Source of the DNA: Paracoccaceae bacterium
GTDB taxonomy: Bacteria; Pseudomonadota; Alphaproteobacteria; Rhodobacterales; Rhodobacteraceae
DNA: 64,000 bases
Assembly: GCA_024304985.1 (NCBI GenBank)
Contig: JAMWZC010000001.1
Span: 496,001-560,000 of the forward strand
Direction: 5' to 3'
Under the pieces are notes generated by a model. It saw only the letters and a program-made list of their open reading frames with translations, ran no database searches and was not told the origin of the DNA. Shown here piece by piece: positions 9,335 to 17,650 of this stretch. Each line of letters starts with the position of its first letter. Position 1 is the stretch's first letter. The position numbers were made by a program, and so were the translations under genes.

Positions 9335-9387
9335 GTTGAGAATGGGCGGGTTCCACCCCATGCGGATGGACGTGGCCCGTTTTCAAC
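9335..9387. repeat. large imperfect hairpin at the left edge of the integrated element
   Basis: GTTGAGAATGGGC at 9335-9347 pairs along its whole length with GCCCGTTTTCAAC at 9375-9387 if two G-T wobbles are allowed, with a 27-base loop. It lies between the transketolase stop and the recombinase stop. It could be a terminator for the recombinase operon, a folded end of the element or part of its attachment site. The rest of 9162-9442 holds only a weak 40-codon frame (9217-9339) that I do not call. Confidence 0.6.
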
Positions 9388-9392
9388 TCGCT

Positions 9393-9417
9393 GCGGAAAT
9401 AACGGAAATAAGCCCTG
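9393..9417 (+). repeat. left copy of a 25/26-bp repeat bracketing the recombinase module
   Basis: The sequence GCGGAAATAACGGAAATAAG followed by CCCTG matches a second copy at 13195-13220 at about 22 of 26 positions, in the same orientation. Internally it is itself a 9-bp near-tandem (CGGAAATAA twice). The arrangement resembles arm-type or excisionase-binding sites of integrases. Confidence 0.55.
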
Positions 9418-9442
9418 TTGGGCGGTGACACGCGGGTGCAAC

Positions 9443-10813
9443 TTAAAACGCCAATTCCGGCTGCTTTGTTCTCCGCGCGTCGATGCTCCTACCGAACTGG
9501 ACCGCCGCCAGGATACCCTCGGAGTGATCGTAGTGGCGCTGGGTGACCGCTCGATCGCGGTGGCGCAACAGGACTGTTGCAGAACGCCCGCCGTCGTGTA
9601 GGACTTCGCTGGCCTCGGTTGCCACATTGTCCCGGATCCGGTGCAGTGAAACGCGCGTGACAAACTCGGCCTCGAGGAGGTCTCCGGCAAGGCGCCCAAG
9701 ATGCCTTTCCGTGATGGGGCCGGTTTTGCCATGCACCGATGGAAACAGGCAGTTCCCATCATCGAACAAATGCCGATATGTCGTGCGATACTCGATCAGG
9801 GCAGCGGCCAAGGACGGGTTCTCCAGGATGAAGGTGACCGACGTCATGTGCTTCTGAGCCTCCGGCAGTTTCAGCGCGCTGCCGGGAAGAACGATCCGAA
9901 TGCTCTCCTTCCCTACCAGCCAAAGATTGGTGTCGAACTCAAGGATCGAGAGGGCCCGCGCCCGCTCCGGAAGCGCCACTGCTACGGCGAGCAGAAGGCC
10001 ATTGCGAAAATCCTTCGCGGCATGAAGGCCGCGCATTCTCCGACTGCGTGCCTTTTGCATCAACTCGAACCCGAACGTGTAGATCCGGCTCGCGCCTACA
10101 AGCTGAGCGCCGCTTTTTGTGTGCGAACCTTGGCTCTTGGCTCGCTCAGACCAATCCGCGACCACATAGTCACATGCAGACGAAACAAACCGACGTTGTG
10201 CGACGATCCCCAGGCCCGACATGATCCGCTGCAGGTAGTCTGCTGCCGTTCTGTCACTGACTGGCGCGCGATCCGCGGTCCGGGATGTCAGATCGGTGGC
10301 GTAGCGATGGAGAGATCCGCCTGTCGGCGTGAGAGGTATGCCCATCTCCGTGCAATAGGCGTGCCAGCGGGTCAGCGCGCTAATGACGGATTGAGCATAG
10401 CTGACGCTCCAGATTGTCCGCCGCAACACGGCCTTGCCCTTCTTCGAAATACTGATGTGCTCCCGTAGAGGTGCCTGCCAATCTTCTGGTAACCGCGACA
10501 CCATGGTGACTGCCCTCTCCCATCGGCAGCCGTCCTTGGCCTTCTCCGTCACACGCGCATCCCGAAGAATGCGCGCAAAATGCGCTGTCTTCTCTGGTCC
10601 CCAGACTTCCGCAGCGATCTTCTGCAAATATGCGAATTCCGCCCAGGCGACGCCCCCAACCTCTGCCTGTCCTAGGCGGAGATGTTCGGTCAACTCGTTG
10701 ACGGACGGAACCGCCGACAACGGCCCGCCCGAGCGGATCTGATCAGCCAACAACAGATGGGCGTTGCCTGCCCCCGGTCGGCTCTCGGATGAAGAGGGAT
10801 TTTTGTTCGTCAT
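9443..10813 (-). CDS. tyrosine recombinase / integrase (second of a coupled pair)
   Basis: 456 residues from ATG 10813, whose codon overlaps the stop of the upstream recombinase gene (ATGA). The C-terminal half has the site-specific recombinase signature: an Arg in the ERARALSILEFD segment, the H-x-x-R box HRIR at about 391-394, His418 in LLRHRD and the nucleophile Tyr428 in RHYDH. The N-terminal 200 residues are a poorly conserved arm and core-binding region. With the preceding 696-residue recombinase it probably forms the mobility module of the 9.3-17.6 kb element. The family is not one I can name precisely. Confidence 0.88.
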   Translation of the reverse strand: MTNKNPSSSESRPGAGNAHLLLADQIRSGGPLSAVPSVNELTEHLRLGQAEVGGVAWAEFAYLQKIAAEVWGPEKTAHFARILRDARVTEKAKDGCRWERAVTMVSRLPEDWQAPLREHISISKKGKAVLRRTIWSVSYAQSVISALTRWHAYCTEMGIPLTPTGGSLHRYATDLTSRTADRAPVSDRTAADYLQRIMSGLGIVAQRRFVSSACDYVVADWSERAKSQGSHTKSGAQLVGASRIYTFGFELMQKARSRRMRGLHAAKDFRNGLLLAVAVALPERARALSILEFDTNLWLVGKESIRIVLPGSALKLPEAQKHMTSVTFILENPSLAAALIEYRTTYRHLFDDGNCLFPSVHGKTGPITERHLGRLAGDLLEAEFVTRVSLHRIRDNVATEASEVLHDGGRSATVLLRHRDRAVTQRHYDHSEGILAAVQFGRSIDARRTKQPELAF

Positions 10814-12900
10814 GGTTTCGCACCCTTCCTTTTTCCATCGATCCAATCTTGCCAGTTTCCGAACACCAAGTTTTCGTCGAGTTCTGCATAGTAGTTCAGA
10901 GTCGTCTGGAGGCTCTTGTGCCCGAGCAGCCTCTGAACCTGTGGGAGATTGTCGACGCTCTCTTTCAACCAGATCCAGCCGATCAGGTGACGATAAAGAT
11001 GCGGATTGATCCGTGCTCCAACATGTTCCTCGAGCAATCTTGTGACTCGAAGCAGGAGACTCGCGTAGGGTCGATCGCGGTTTTGAAGGTCCGGCGCTTG
11101 ACCTGGAAACAGATACGGATTGGCGTCGTCGCCTTCTGCCACAAGAACGGGTCGCACTGTCTCGATGTAGTGCCGCAGCAATTTGCTTGCGGACTGCCCC
11201 AGGGGCACGACAAGATTGGCATCGCCCTGCCCCCGTCCCTTCACCTCGACGGCGGGCACCGTGATCCGGGCTTCACCGTCCTGGAACACGATCCAGTCCA
11301 ACTGAATCCCGATGACGTTTGCACTACGTGGGGCGCGCTTGAGCAGGATTTCGTGCGCCACCATCGCCGCGATGTCGCGTGCCGTCTCAACGTGCAGAAT
11401 ATCCGATATTTCAGGAGCCTTGCCATGCTTCTTCCGATACGAAGCACGGCGTCGCTTCATGTCCTCGTTTATCAGCGAAACAACAGTTCCGGACAGATCA
11501 ACGGTCTTCTGTATCCGGTCTTCGGTGAACTGGATAAGCTTGACTTTGTTTCTCGGCGCAATCCCAACATATTTGACGTCGTGAAAGATGATCAGATCCT
11601 GAATTTGCTTCAGATCGGTTTCAGTGCAGCAGCTGTAGTCGCGCGCAATCTTCTTGACTGCCTTCAATACCGCGCCGACGTAGCCGCTATCGTGGTCTCC
11701 TTGATTGCTGTCGCGCAGAGCCTCGGACGCCGCTTCCAGAAATTCAGGATCGACCAGCTCAGCGATCGTTTCCGGAACAACGTCACAGCTCGCAGCCAAT
11801 GCTTTTGCCAATGAGACGATGTAACCCCTGCGTGTCGCGAGCGTTTTCTCCGACCAGCGTTTTGTGGTTGTCAGAAAGCCATTCTTGAGCAGGGCTTCAT
11901 CATGGTTCTGCGGTTTGTGCTCGCCGTTCGCACCAGGCAATGCCGCCTTCTTGGCTCTATTCCGACGCAGCGCAGCTTTCTTGTCCGTGACGACGTCATC
12001 CTGCTGGTCGAGAGACGCAATGAAGTCGTTCTTTGTCAGACCCTCCCTTGACCGTTCGCCGAGGAGCCACGGCGCGACGCGTGTGTCGAATTCCGCAAGC
12101 AAGGGGGCAAGCAGCGCATTGTCGACGTCGAACTTGTCCTTCTGGTTCGCGAAAGGATGCGGGACAGGCTGGAATCCGAAATGTGCGGTTTCGGGACAGG
12201 TCGCCAGATGGGAAAGCAAGGTGCAAACGTCCTTAACATGGCGTCGGCATCTTTGTTCCGAAGCGGTCGACACGTTCACCCGATGCGCGAAATATTCTGA
12301 CAGAACAGCCGTGGTGATCGCCTGGTGTGAGATGCCCCGATCCTGTAGGAAAATGAAGAACGAGCCAGCCAACATGACGTATGACTCAGGTATCGTGCTT
12401 TCCTTGAGTGCTCCATGCACGTCGGCGTAAACGCCGGTAAGATCTGCCACCCCGCGTTTCCTATTGCGGGCCCCACATGCGTCCAGCGCAGCCAGCACGT
12501 CACTCTTGTAGGTCGAGCGACTGCCCTTGCTCAGCCCCAAACTCGCTGCGTTGTGCCTGTCAAAAAACTCTATCACATCGTGTCGACAGACAGGCCGGTT
12601 GCCGAACAAATTGGCTTTCCTCATCAACCATTTCACACGTGAAACCAGCGTCCCCTTGCCTGCTACTTTCAGGGCATCCAGGAGCTGTTGATAGGTCTGC
12701 GGACCACTGTCTGCGGCGGACGTCAACTCCTTGTTGGTCGCTTTTGACAAGGCGACCAACGTCTTGTGCCGGGGTTTCAATCCAGGGATTGACAGAATGT
12801 CGGAGACTGTCTTGGAGCCGAGACCTGCACGCAGGGACAGCGCACGCATCGATTCTCCAGTTGTTTCCAGATAGTGCTTGAGTGCGATTTGAACGGTCAT
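10810..12900 (-). CDS. large tyrosine recombinase with N-terminal HTH (first of a coupled pair)
   Basis: 696 residues. The first 60 residues look like a Cro/Xre-type helix-turn-helix (ALSLRAGLGSKTVSDIL). The C-terminal catalytic domain has H634-L-Y-R637, LLGHKSLQTT with His661, and a Tyr pair at about 670-671 (NYYAELDE) containing the nucleophile. The middle 400 residues form an unusually long insertion or arm region. The gene starts 19 bp after the small HTH gene and is translationally coupled to the next recombinase. Paired long recombinases recall Tn554-type TnpA/TnpB and recombinase-in-tandem modules, but I cannot confirm that family. Confidence 0.88.
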   Translation of the reverse strand: MTVQIALKHYLETTGESMRALSLRAGLGSKTVSDILSIPGLKPRHKTLVALSKATNKELTSAADSGPQTYQQLLDALKVAGKGTLVSRVKWLMRKANLFGNRPVCRHDVIEFFDRHNAASLGLSKGSRSTYKSDVLAALDACGARNRKRGVADLTGVYADVHGALKESTIPESYVMLAGSFFIFLQDRGISHQAITTAVLSEYFAHRVNVSTASEQRCRRHVKDVCTLLSHLATCPETAHFGFQPVPHPFANQKDKFDVDNALLAPLLAEFDTRVAPWLLGERSREGLTKNDFIASLDQQDDVVTDKKAALRRNRAKKAALPGANGEHKPQNHDEALLKNGFLTTTKRWSEKTLATRRGYIVSLAKALAASCDVVPETIAELVDPEFLEAASEALRDSNQGDHDSGYVGAVLKAVKKIARDYSCCTETDLKQIQDLIIFHDVKYVGIAPRNKVKLIQFTEDRIQKTVDLSGTVVSLINEDMKRRRASYRKKHGKAPEISDILHVETARDIAAMVAHEILLKRAPRSANVIGIQLDWIVFQDGEARITVPAVEVKGRGQGDANLVVPLGQSASKLLRHYIETVRPVLVAEGDDANPYLFPGQAPDLQNRDRPYASLLLRVTRLLEEHVGARINPHLYRHLIGWIWLKESVDNLPQVQRLLGHKSLQTTLNYYAELDENLVFGNWQDWIDGKRKGAKP

Positions 12901-12919
12901 GTTGTCAGCAACCCTTTCT

Positions 12920-13177
12920 CTACTGACCGTCCTCTTGAATTTCCTCTTTCTTTCCGAGGTCGAGATCCGGTCTTCCGTGGGAAGAAGACCGGGCTCGGAC
13001 GAGGAAGACGGCGAGGTCTTCCTCTGTCACCTTCCAGGGTCTACCCAACTTGCGGGCCGGGAGTTTCACCCGTCCGTTATCAGTCGGGCAACCATGAATG
13101 ATCCAGTCTCGGATAGTATGCGGATCGCAATCGAACATCTTGCCGAGCGCAGCTGTGTCGTAGAATTTTTGAGCCAT
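12920..13177 (-). CDS. small excisionase-like winged-helix DNA-binding protein
   Basis: 85 residues from ATG 13177, preceded by GGAGATACGG. The sequence FYDTAALGKMFDCDPHTIRDWI followed by a wing and KLGRPWKVTEEDLAVFL has the MerR/excisionase-like HTH_17 pattern (a helix-turn-helix that reads DNA, then a K-x-G-R-P/x-W-K loop). Such proteins act as recombination directionality factors or as small regulators for integrative elements. It heads the operon with the two recombinases, 19 bp upstream. The right copy of the 26-bp repeat lies just upstream of its ribosome site, so it may bind there. Confidence 0.75.
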   Translation of the reverse strand: MAQKFYDTAALGKMFDCDPHTIRDWIIHGCPTDNGRVKLPARKLGRPWKVTEEDLAVFLVRARSSSHGRPDLDLGKKEEIQEDGQ

Positions 13178-13194
13178 TTCCGTATCTCCATTGT

Positions 13195-13220
13195 GCGGCA
13201 ATAGCGGAATTAAGCCCCTG
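13195..13220 (+). repeat. right copy of the 25/26-bp repeat, at the HTH gene promoter
   Basis: GCGGCAATAGCGGAATTAAG followed by CCCCTG matches the copy at 9393-9417. It lies 18-43 bp upstream of the small HTH gene start, so besides recombination it could serve as an operator for autoregulation. Confidence 0.55.
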
Positions 13221-13303
13221 TCAGACTGGACCCAAATCTGAGCAGTGATTTTCTGGGTAGCCTTGGCGGCAAGCCTCGTATCTGGATCCAATGGGTCAAT
13301 TGC

Positions 13304-14857
13304 TCACCCCGTGCTGGCGAGCGGCAGGTAGAGCTGGACGACGTTCTGCTGGTCATCCGTAACAGCGTCATTGACCGCCTCCTGAGGAGTCGCCTTGGCT
13401 CGGTAGGCGCGTAGCAGTTCGCGCACACGGCGTTCATTCCGCTTGCGTTCGTTCAGCTTCAAACGCTCATGAATCCGATCACGCTCGGCATAGAGTGCTG
13501 CGGTCCGTTCCCCAGCACTGCTGCTCTTGTCGAACAGGTCCGGCATCTCTGTGATCTGCTGAAGGATTGAAACAATCTCTGCAATTTCGCCTTTCTCATA
13601 TTCAGCACGAACGTTTCCACTCATCCGTCGCTGGACGTTTCGCCCCGTTGGCGCTTGTCCGTCGCTCTCGACCTTTTTGACGATCGCTGCAACCTTCTGA
13701 ACTTTCGAGGTATGCCCCTTGTCATACTCCTGCACGATATAGAGGGCGCTTTTGAAGTGATATTCAGCATAGCGTGTCGCCAGTTCCGCCGTTTCCACAT
13801 CAATCGGGTGCCGGGACTTTCCCAGCAAGAAATGAAGCACGACGAGATATCTCAGCACAGAGAAGCCGATCCGTCGAATAAATGATCGGGGCAAAGGGCT
13901 TTGACCCCAGGTATCGCGCAAGCCGCTCCACCATTTCTGCAAGAACGGGAGCACGTCAGGTTCCATAGTGTAGGCACCGGACGCAGCGGGTTGCGCACAG
14001 AGCGCGGACCAAATTTCCGCCAGGGCTTCCCGTCGCCGCGGCACCTCTGGACCTTCAAAATAAAGAAAATGTTCAAAAATGTCCGTGTCACGACGCGGCG
14101 ACGCAATATAGTAATTAAAACGCTGACAAAACCCATCCAACATACTGCTGATATCGATGTCTGACTTCCAAGTCTCGGTAACTGAAAGTCCATGGAACGT
14201 GAAAGCAGGTTTCTCAATCTCCAACTTTTCTTTTTCCGATTTCAAGCGATTTGCGATCGGAGCATGCGAATAAGCTGACAGAAGCCACGCTTTGAGATTC
14301 ATGTAGTGAGATTGGGTCAATACCGAATTGAAGAATTTTCCCACTTCATCCTGAAACCAAAATGCGCCGTTATTCCGGTGCAAGTCAACGATCCATTGTG
14401 CGGCTGTGGCACCTGTCGGCAAACGCGAAATGCTTTGCTCACTCAGAGCGAGGACCTGATCGATTTCGTCCGATGCCATCGTTTTCGAACTGCCTGATTG
14501 TGCCAGACCCACGGTCCAAAGCGTTGGTAGAATCCGACCAACACCAGGCACCTCGAGAACCGTCCCATTCTGGGTGAGCCACGACGCCGCAACGGAGATC
14601 AGTTGCATAATGCAGATCGAGTAAGAAATGTCAGTTTCGCGGAAATGCCGTCCCACGCGCTCGAGGTAGCTGCCCTTGGGCATCAGGCTATGCACGTCGA
14701 AACGTTCTGGCTTTGTTGGAACAGCCAGCATCTGAACCAAGGCTTCGTTCTCGTCCTTGGTTAGTTGGCGGCTGCCGCGAAGAGTCTTCACGCGGATCGG
14801 GCGAAGCGTCAGCGCCTCAGGTGTTCCGGCGACAGGGATGCTGGTGCGGGTGGTCAT
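13304..14857 (-). CDS. uncharacterised element protein, possibly a DUF3987-like ATPase
   Basis: 517 residues from ATG 14857 (AAAGGACG upstream). I do not recognise it with certainty. Residues 110-130 (LPTLWTVGLAQSGSSKTMAS) look like a strand plus a divergent P-loop in which SSKT replaces GKT, and the layout after it (DEVGKFF, then a long helical C-terminus rich in charged residues) resembles DUF3987/YfjI-type proteins of plasmids and integrative elements, often linked to replication. The C-terminal 90 residues are predicted coiled or helical from the pattern RIHERLKLNERKRNERR. It lies upstream of the HTH and recombinase genes on the same strand, so it is probably an element maintenance gene. 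Confidence 0.65.
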   Translation of the reverse strand: MTTRTSIPVAGTPEALTLRPIRVKTLRGSRQLTKDENEALVQMLAVPTKPERFDVHSLMPKGSYLERVGRHFRETDISYSICIMQLISVAASWLTQNGTVLEVPGVGRILPTLWTVGLAQSGSSKTMASDEIDQVLALSEQSISRLPTGATAAQWIVDLHRNNGAFWFQDEVGKFFNSVLTQSHYMNLKAWLLSAYSHAPIANRLKSEKEKLEIEKPAFTFHGLSVTETWKSDIDISSMLDGFCQRFNYYIASPRRDTDIFEHFLYFEGPEVPRRREALAEIWSALCAQPAASGAYTMEPDVLPFLQKWWSGLRDTWGQSPLPRSFIRRIGFSVLRYLVVLHFLLGKSRHPIDVETAELATRYAEYHFKSALYIVQEYDKGHTSKVQKVAAIVKKVESDGQAPTGRNVQRRMSGNVRAEYEKGEIAEIVSILQQITEMPDLFDKSSSAGERTAALYAERDRIHERLKLNERKRNERRVRELLRAYRAKATPQEAVNDAVTDDQQNVVQLYLPLASTG

Positions 14858-15215
14858 TCTCGTCCTTTCTCTCATGGGTTGTGAGTAGGACGTGTGTTCG
14901 ATTATTCAGACACGGTAACCACCGCCGACACTTTCCTGTATTGACCATATTTTATTGGGTTTTCAGAGCAGTTTTCAAAGCCGACATGAGACCGACACTC
15001 AGGGGCCGCTGACAGAGAAGCTCCCTACCAACCTGCCAAGAATATAGCCTTTACCGAGACGAACGCTTGTATGGGCCAGATATCGCTCTCAAAGAAGCGG
15101 AGCAAGAACGGTGCAGAGCCAAGTTAGTGCGACTGGTTGTCCCAACGAGATAGCTGGCAAATCAACGCTTTGTCGGCAATCCGGGGCCTGTTACTGATCG
15201 ACCGGGAGGTGCGTA
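14858..15215. other. divergent intergenic region inside the element
   Basis: This AT-richer stretch lies between the start of the ATPase-like gene and the start of the DUF3644 gene. It should hold the two divergent promoters. The short direct repeat CCGACACT appears twice (near 14927-14934 and 14992-14999). I see no gene or strong consensus promoter. Confidence 0.5.
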
Positions 15216-16430
15216 ATGGCTGAAAGCGACGACAACAAAAAGCCGAAGAAGAATCGACGTCGAGGGAACACCCTGGAGAACTGGGAGGTCGCTATCGTGA
15301 AAAGCATGATCGCCCGCGGCGCGCCGTTCACGAACGATCAGGACATTCTCGCTTATTTCACCCGGCCCACCCGTTCCGTGAACCACCGGCTGATCAGCGA
15401 GATCCGTGGGCAGACGAAACATAAGAGCGTCAAGCCCGCGAGCGCCGACGACCTGGACGCATTTCTCGCGACTTGGCCAGATATCGACCATGAGACCGGC
15501 CTTAGCTTCCGCGGCGACGAGCTCCTGATCAAAGCGCGGGAGGCCATGATCGCAGCGGTCCAGACGTTCAACAGCGCCGGCCTGACGTTTCGCGCAGAAC
15601 TCTTCATCGTCACCTCGATCATCGCCTGGACCTATCTCCTGCACGCATGTTTCAAGCGCCAGGGGATCGACTACCGATACCCCGGCCAGAAGACGAAAGA
15701 AGGAGCCGACAAGTTCTGGGACCTGGCCCACTGCCTGAAGCAAGGTAAATGTCCCGCGAAAGGAGGCGTCGCGAAGAATCTCAAGTTCCTGCTTGAGATC
15801 CGGCACGAGATTGAACATCGATCTACGAGCAGGATCGACGATGCTCTCGGTGCCAAGCTCCAATCGTGTGCCCTAAACTTCAACGACCTTCTCAAGAGGG
15901 AGTTCGGCGCCCAATACGGCCTCGAGAAACGCCTACCGATAGCACTTCAGTTCGTATCGTTTGGCGCAGAACAGCGGTCCGCGCTGAAGAAGGCGGCCGG
16001 ACTACCGAAGAACCTTGAGGCGGCGATCGATACTTTTGAGAATGGGTTAAGCGAAGAAGAGATGAAAGACCCCGCCTACCGGATGTCCTATGGCTTCGTG
16101 CCGATTGCAGCGAAGACCCCTGGTGGGGCAGATACAGCCGTGCAGATTGTCCCCCCCGGCAGCGCAGAGGCAGGCGAGATCGAGAAAATCATTCTCAAGG
16201 AGGTTAACAAGATCCGCTTCCCACCCGGCAAGGTCGTGGAGAAAGTCCAAGCAGCCGGATTTCCGAAGTTCAAGATCCACCAGCACACGCAGCTTTGGAA
16301 GAAGCTCGAAGCAAAGAAGGACGGAAAGGGCTACGGATGTATTGGTGATTATGGCCACTGGGTCTGGTTCGACCGATGGGTAGATCAGGTCATCCTGCAT
16401 TGCGAAGAGGAAGGTGACCGGTATCGATGA
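15216..16430 (+). CDS. DUF3644-domain protein with HEPN-type R-x4-H motif, putative defence RNase
   Basis: 404 residues with a good ribosome site (GGGAGG) 7 bp upstream. Residues about 100-210 match the DUF3644 pattern: KAREAMIAAVQTFN, a helix with FRAELFIVTSIIAWTYLLHACFK, and then EIRHEIEHRS. The segment Arg196-HEIE-His201 fits the R-x4-6-H catalytic motif of HEPN ribonucleases, with a polar residue after the Arg as in active members. DUF3644 is, to my recollection, placed in the HEPN superfamily and occurs in defence islands. The C-terminal 100 residues (about 300-404) form a separate small domain ending in GHWVWFDRWVD. It stands alone on the element, opposite in strand to the recombinases. 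Confidence 0.75.
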   Translation: MAESDDNKKPKKNRRRGNTLENWEVAIVKSMIARGAPFTNDQDILAYFTRPTRSVNHRLISEIRGQTKHKSVKPASADDLDAFLATWPDIDHETGLSFRGDELLIKAREAMIAAVQTFNSAGLTFRAELFIVTSIIAWTYLLHACFKRQGIDYRYPGQKTKEGADKFWDLAHCLKQGKCPAKGGVAKNLKFLLEIRHEIEHRSTSRIDDALGAKLQSCALNFNDLLKREFGAQYGLEKRLPIALQFVSFGAEQRSALKKAAGLPKNLEAAIDTFENGLSEEEMKDPAYRMSYGFVPIAAKTPGGADTAVQIVPPGSAEAGEIEKIILKEVNKIRFPPGKVVEKVQAAGFPKFKIHQHTQLWKKLEAKKDGKGYGCIGDYGHWVWFDRWVDQVILHCEEEGDRYR

Positions 16431-16606
16431 GCACGTTACCTCCAAGATGATCCGGGTATCGATCTTTCCGGATCCCCCGACCAATCATTCGAGTGGTAAA
16501 AGAGTCAAGGACAGCGTAGCAGCAGGCAGCAAAGATGCCTTTATAGTCCGCCATCCGCCAATAATGGAAGTCAGGCTGCGCTTTTTACCATCGCAATCAA
16601 TTCCGC

Positions 16607-16777
16607 TTAACTGGTCACTACATTATGGGCTGCCCCCATCGAGTGGTCCGGTGTGAATGTTAGTGCATGATCGGCCTGCCGAACAGCATCAGCGATCGAG
16701 TTGCCCTGTCCTTGCAGAACTTCAACCTGCCGCAGCTTCAGCACGATCTCTTCCGGTTTGTCTCGCTTTCCAGCCAT
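16607..16777 (-). pseudogene. IS3-family transposase OrfA, 5' remnant
   Basis: From ATG 16777 (with AGGAGGACCAAGAG upstream) the frame reads MAGKRDKPEEIVLKLRQVEV and continues LQGQGNSIADAVRQ, which is the characteristic start of IS3-group OrfA. After codon 34 it runs directly into sequence typical of the other end of the IS and stops at a TAA at 16607-16609. The HTH remainder and all of OrfB are missing. Confidence 0.8.
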
Positions 16778-16831
16778 CTCTTGGTCCTCCTGAAATCGGG
16801 ATAAGACTATCCCACTTGGTGGGCCACTTCA
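16626..16831 (-). mobile_element. internally deleted IS3-family element, about 206 bp
   Basis: The ends form an imperfect inverted repeat: TGGGCTGCCCCCATCGAGTG reading inward from 16626, and TGAAGTGGCCCACCAAGTGG reading inward from 16831. Both sit where IS3-group terminal repeats would be relative to the OrfA start. The inside contains only the first 34 codons of OrfA joined to the distal terminus, so this is a MITE-like deletion derivative that could only move in trans. I see no target-site duplication. Confidence 0.7.
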
Positions 16832-17161
16832 GTGGCGGCACTCCAGAGGGTCGTTGTGTTGTCGACAATCCGCAAGACGTCTCTCCGGCAAGTAACAGTT
16901 CACATCATCAACCTACCGACAAGCTCGAGATGTGCAACGATTTCAGCTCCATGAGTTCGGAGTTGGTGAAGCACCCACCAACGACCTCACCATTTTCAAT
17001 TGTCAGTAAGACAGGTCCAGAGCCGCCGCGCTCGTGGGGAATGCATAAAGGGGATGCTAAAGGTTTCCGCTATCAGCACGCGAACGCCATATCCCTTATG
17101 AATTTACAACTCCCTGACTGAGCGTCAGGGCCACGCATGTATATGACAAGGACAAGACAGG
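16832..17161. other. non-coding or decayed stretch of the element
   Basis: No convincing gene is present. A 53-codon open stretch on the minus strand (about 16905-17065) has protein-like composition but no start codon, and may be a gene remnant. The stretch 16431-16606 is likewise empty. Confidence 0.4.
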
Positions 17162-17554
17162 ATGACTGCCACTAACCATTTCAAGGTGAAACTACTGTCA
17201 ACATATGTTGGTCTGGTCGAAGCAGCAGGCGTGCCGATGGAAAGTTTCTTTGACGGTTGGCGGATTAGCCACCTTCTTACAGACCAGCCAGCCAACGACC
17301 CCGCCAACTTCGCCGCTGTTTGCGAAAGAATAGTGGAAGTGCGGCTTCCAGAGCGCATCGTGACGGTTTCAATTCACGCGGATCTGTCGATTACCGGGGG
17401 TGGATCAGTGTCCTTCCAAACCGGTGCAACCTCAACGCTCGCAGGTCGAGAATACTTGGCCCGTTTGGCCAGTGTCTCGTCAGAGGCATTGCGCCTATTG
17501 GACCTTTTTATCGATACAGCGCGTGCAATGGGCTTTACGATCGCTGGGGACTGA
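17162..17554 (+). CDS. hypothetical protein, orphan, element-borne
   Basis: 130 residues from ATG 17162, with AAGGA about 9 bp upstream. I do not recognise a family. It has no signal peptide or membrane segment. The sequence has regular alternating hydrophobic strands in the middle (IVEVRLPERIVTVSIHADLSI) and ends with a helix (SEALRLLDLFIDTARAMGF). It is the last gene before the chromosomal-looking methyltransferase gene and converges with it. It could be a small element accessory protein. Coding status is supported by length, ribosome site and amino-acid-like composition only. Confidence 0.5.
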   Translation: MTATNHFKVKLLSTYVGLVEAAGVPMESFFDGWRISHLLTDQPANDPANFAAVCERIVEVRLPERIVTVSIHADLSITGGGSVSFQTGATSTLAGREYLARLASVSSEALRLLDLFIDTARAMGFTIAGD

Positions 17555-17650
17555 GCAGGCATTCGATTGAAGATCGGTCGGTCAGCGGTCCACTGGCTCG
17601 CAGGATGCCCTGCTGCCCGTGTGTGACCTAAATTCCGCTGGCGTGCACTT

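Noticed and set aside
9217-9339. 40-codon plus-strand frame (MSISESIVLAAAM...)
   Set aside because: Protein-like start, but no good ribosome site, no recognised family, and its end runs into the hairpin; not supported enough to call.
11864-12430. Long plus-strand frame opposite the large recombinase (and similar long antisense frames opposite transketolase, putA and the hybrid kinase)
   Set aside because: They are the mirror of strongly supported genes in GC-rich DNA and show no independent motifs.
16657-17121. 154-codon plus-strand open frame
   Set aside because: Composition is not protein-like, and it runs antisense across the IS3 OrfA remnant, which explains the sequence better.
9162-17650. 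Direct repeats marking exact attL/attR of the integrated element
   Set aside because: I compared the left (9162-9442) and right (17555-17650) edges by eye and found no convincing shared core; only the internal 25-bp repeat pair was seen.
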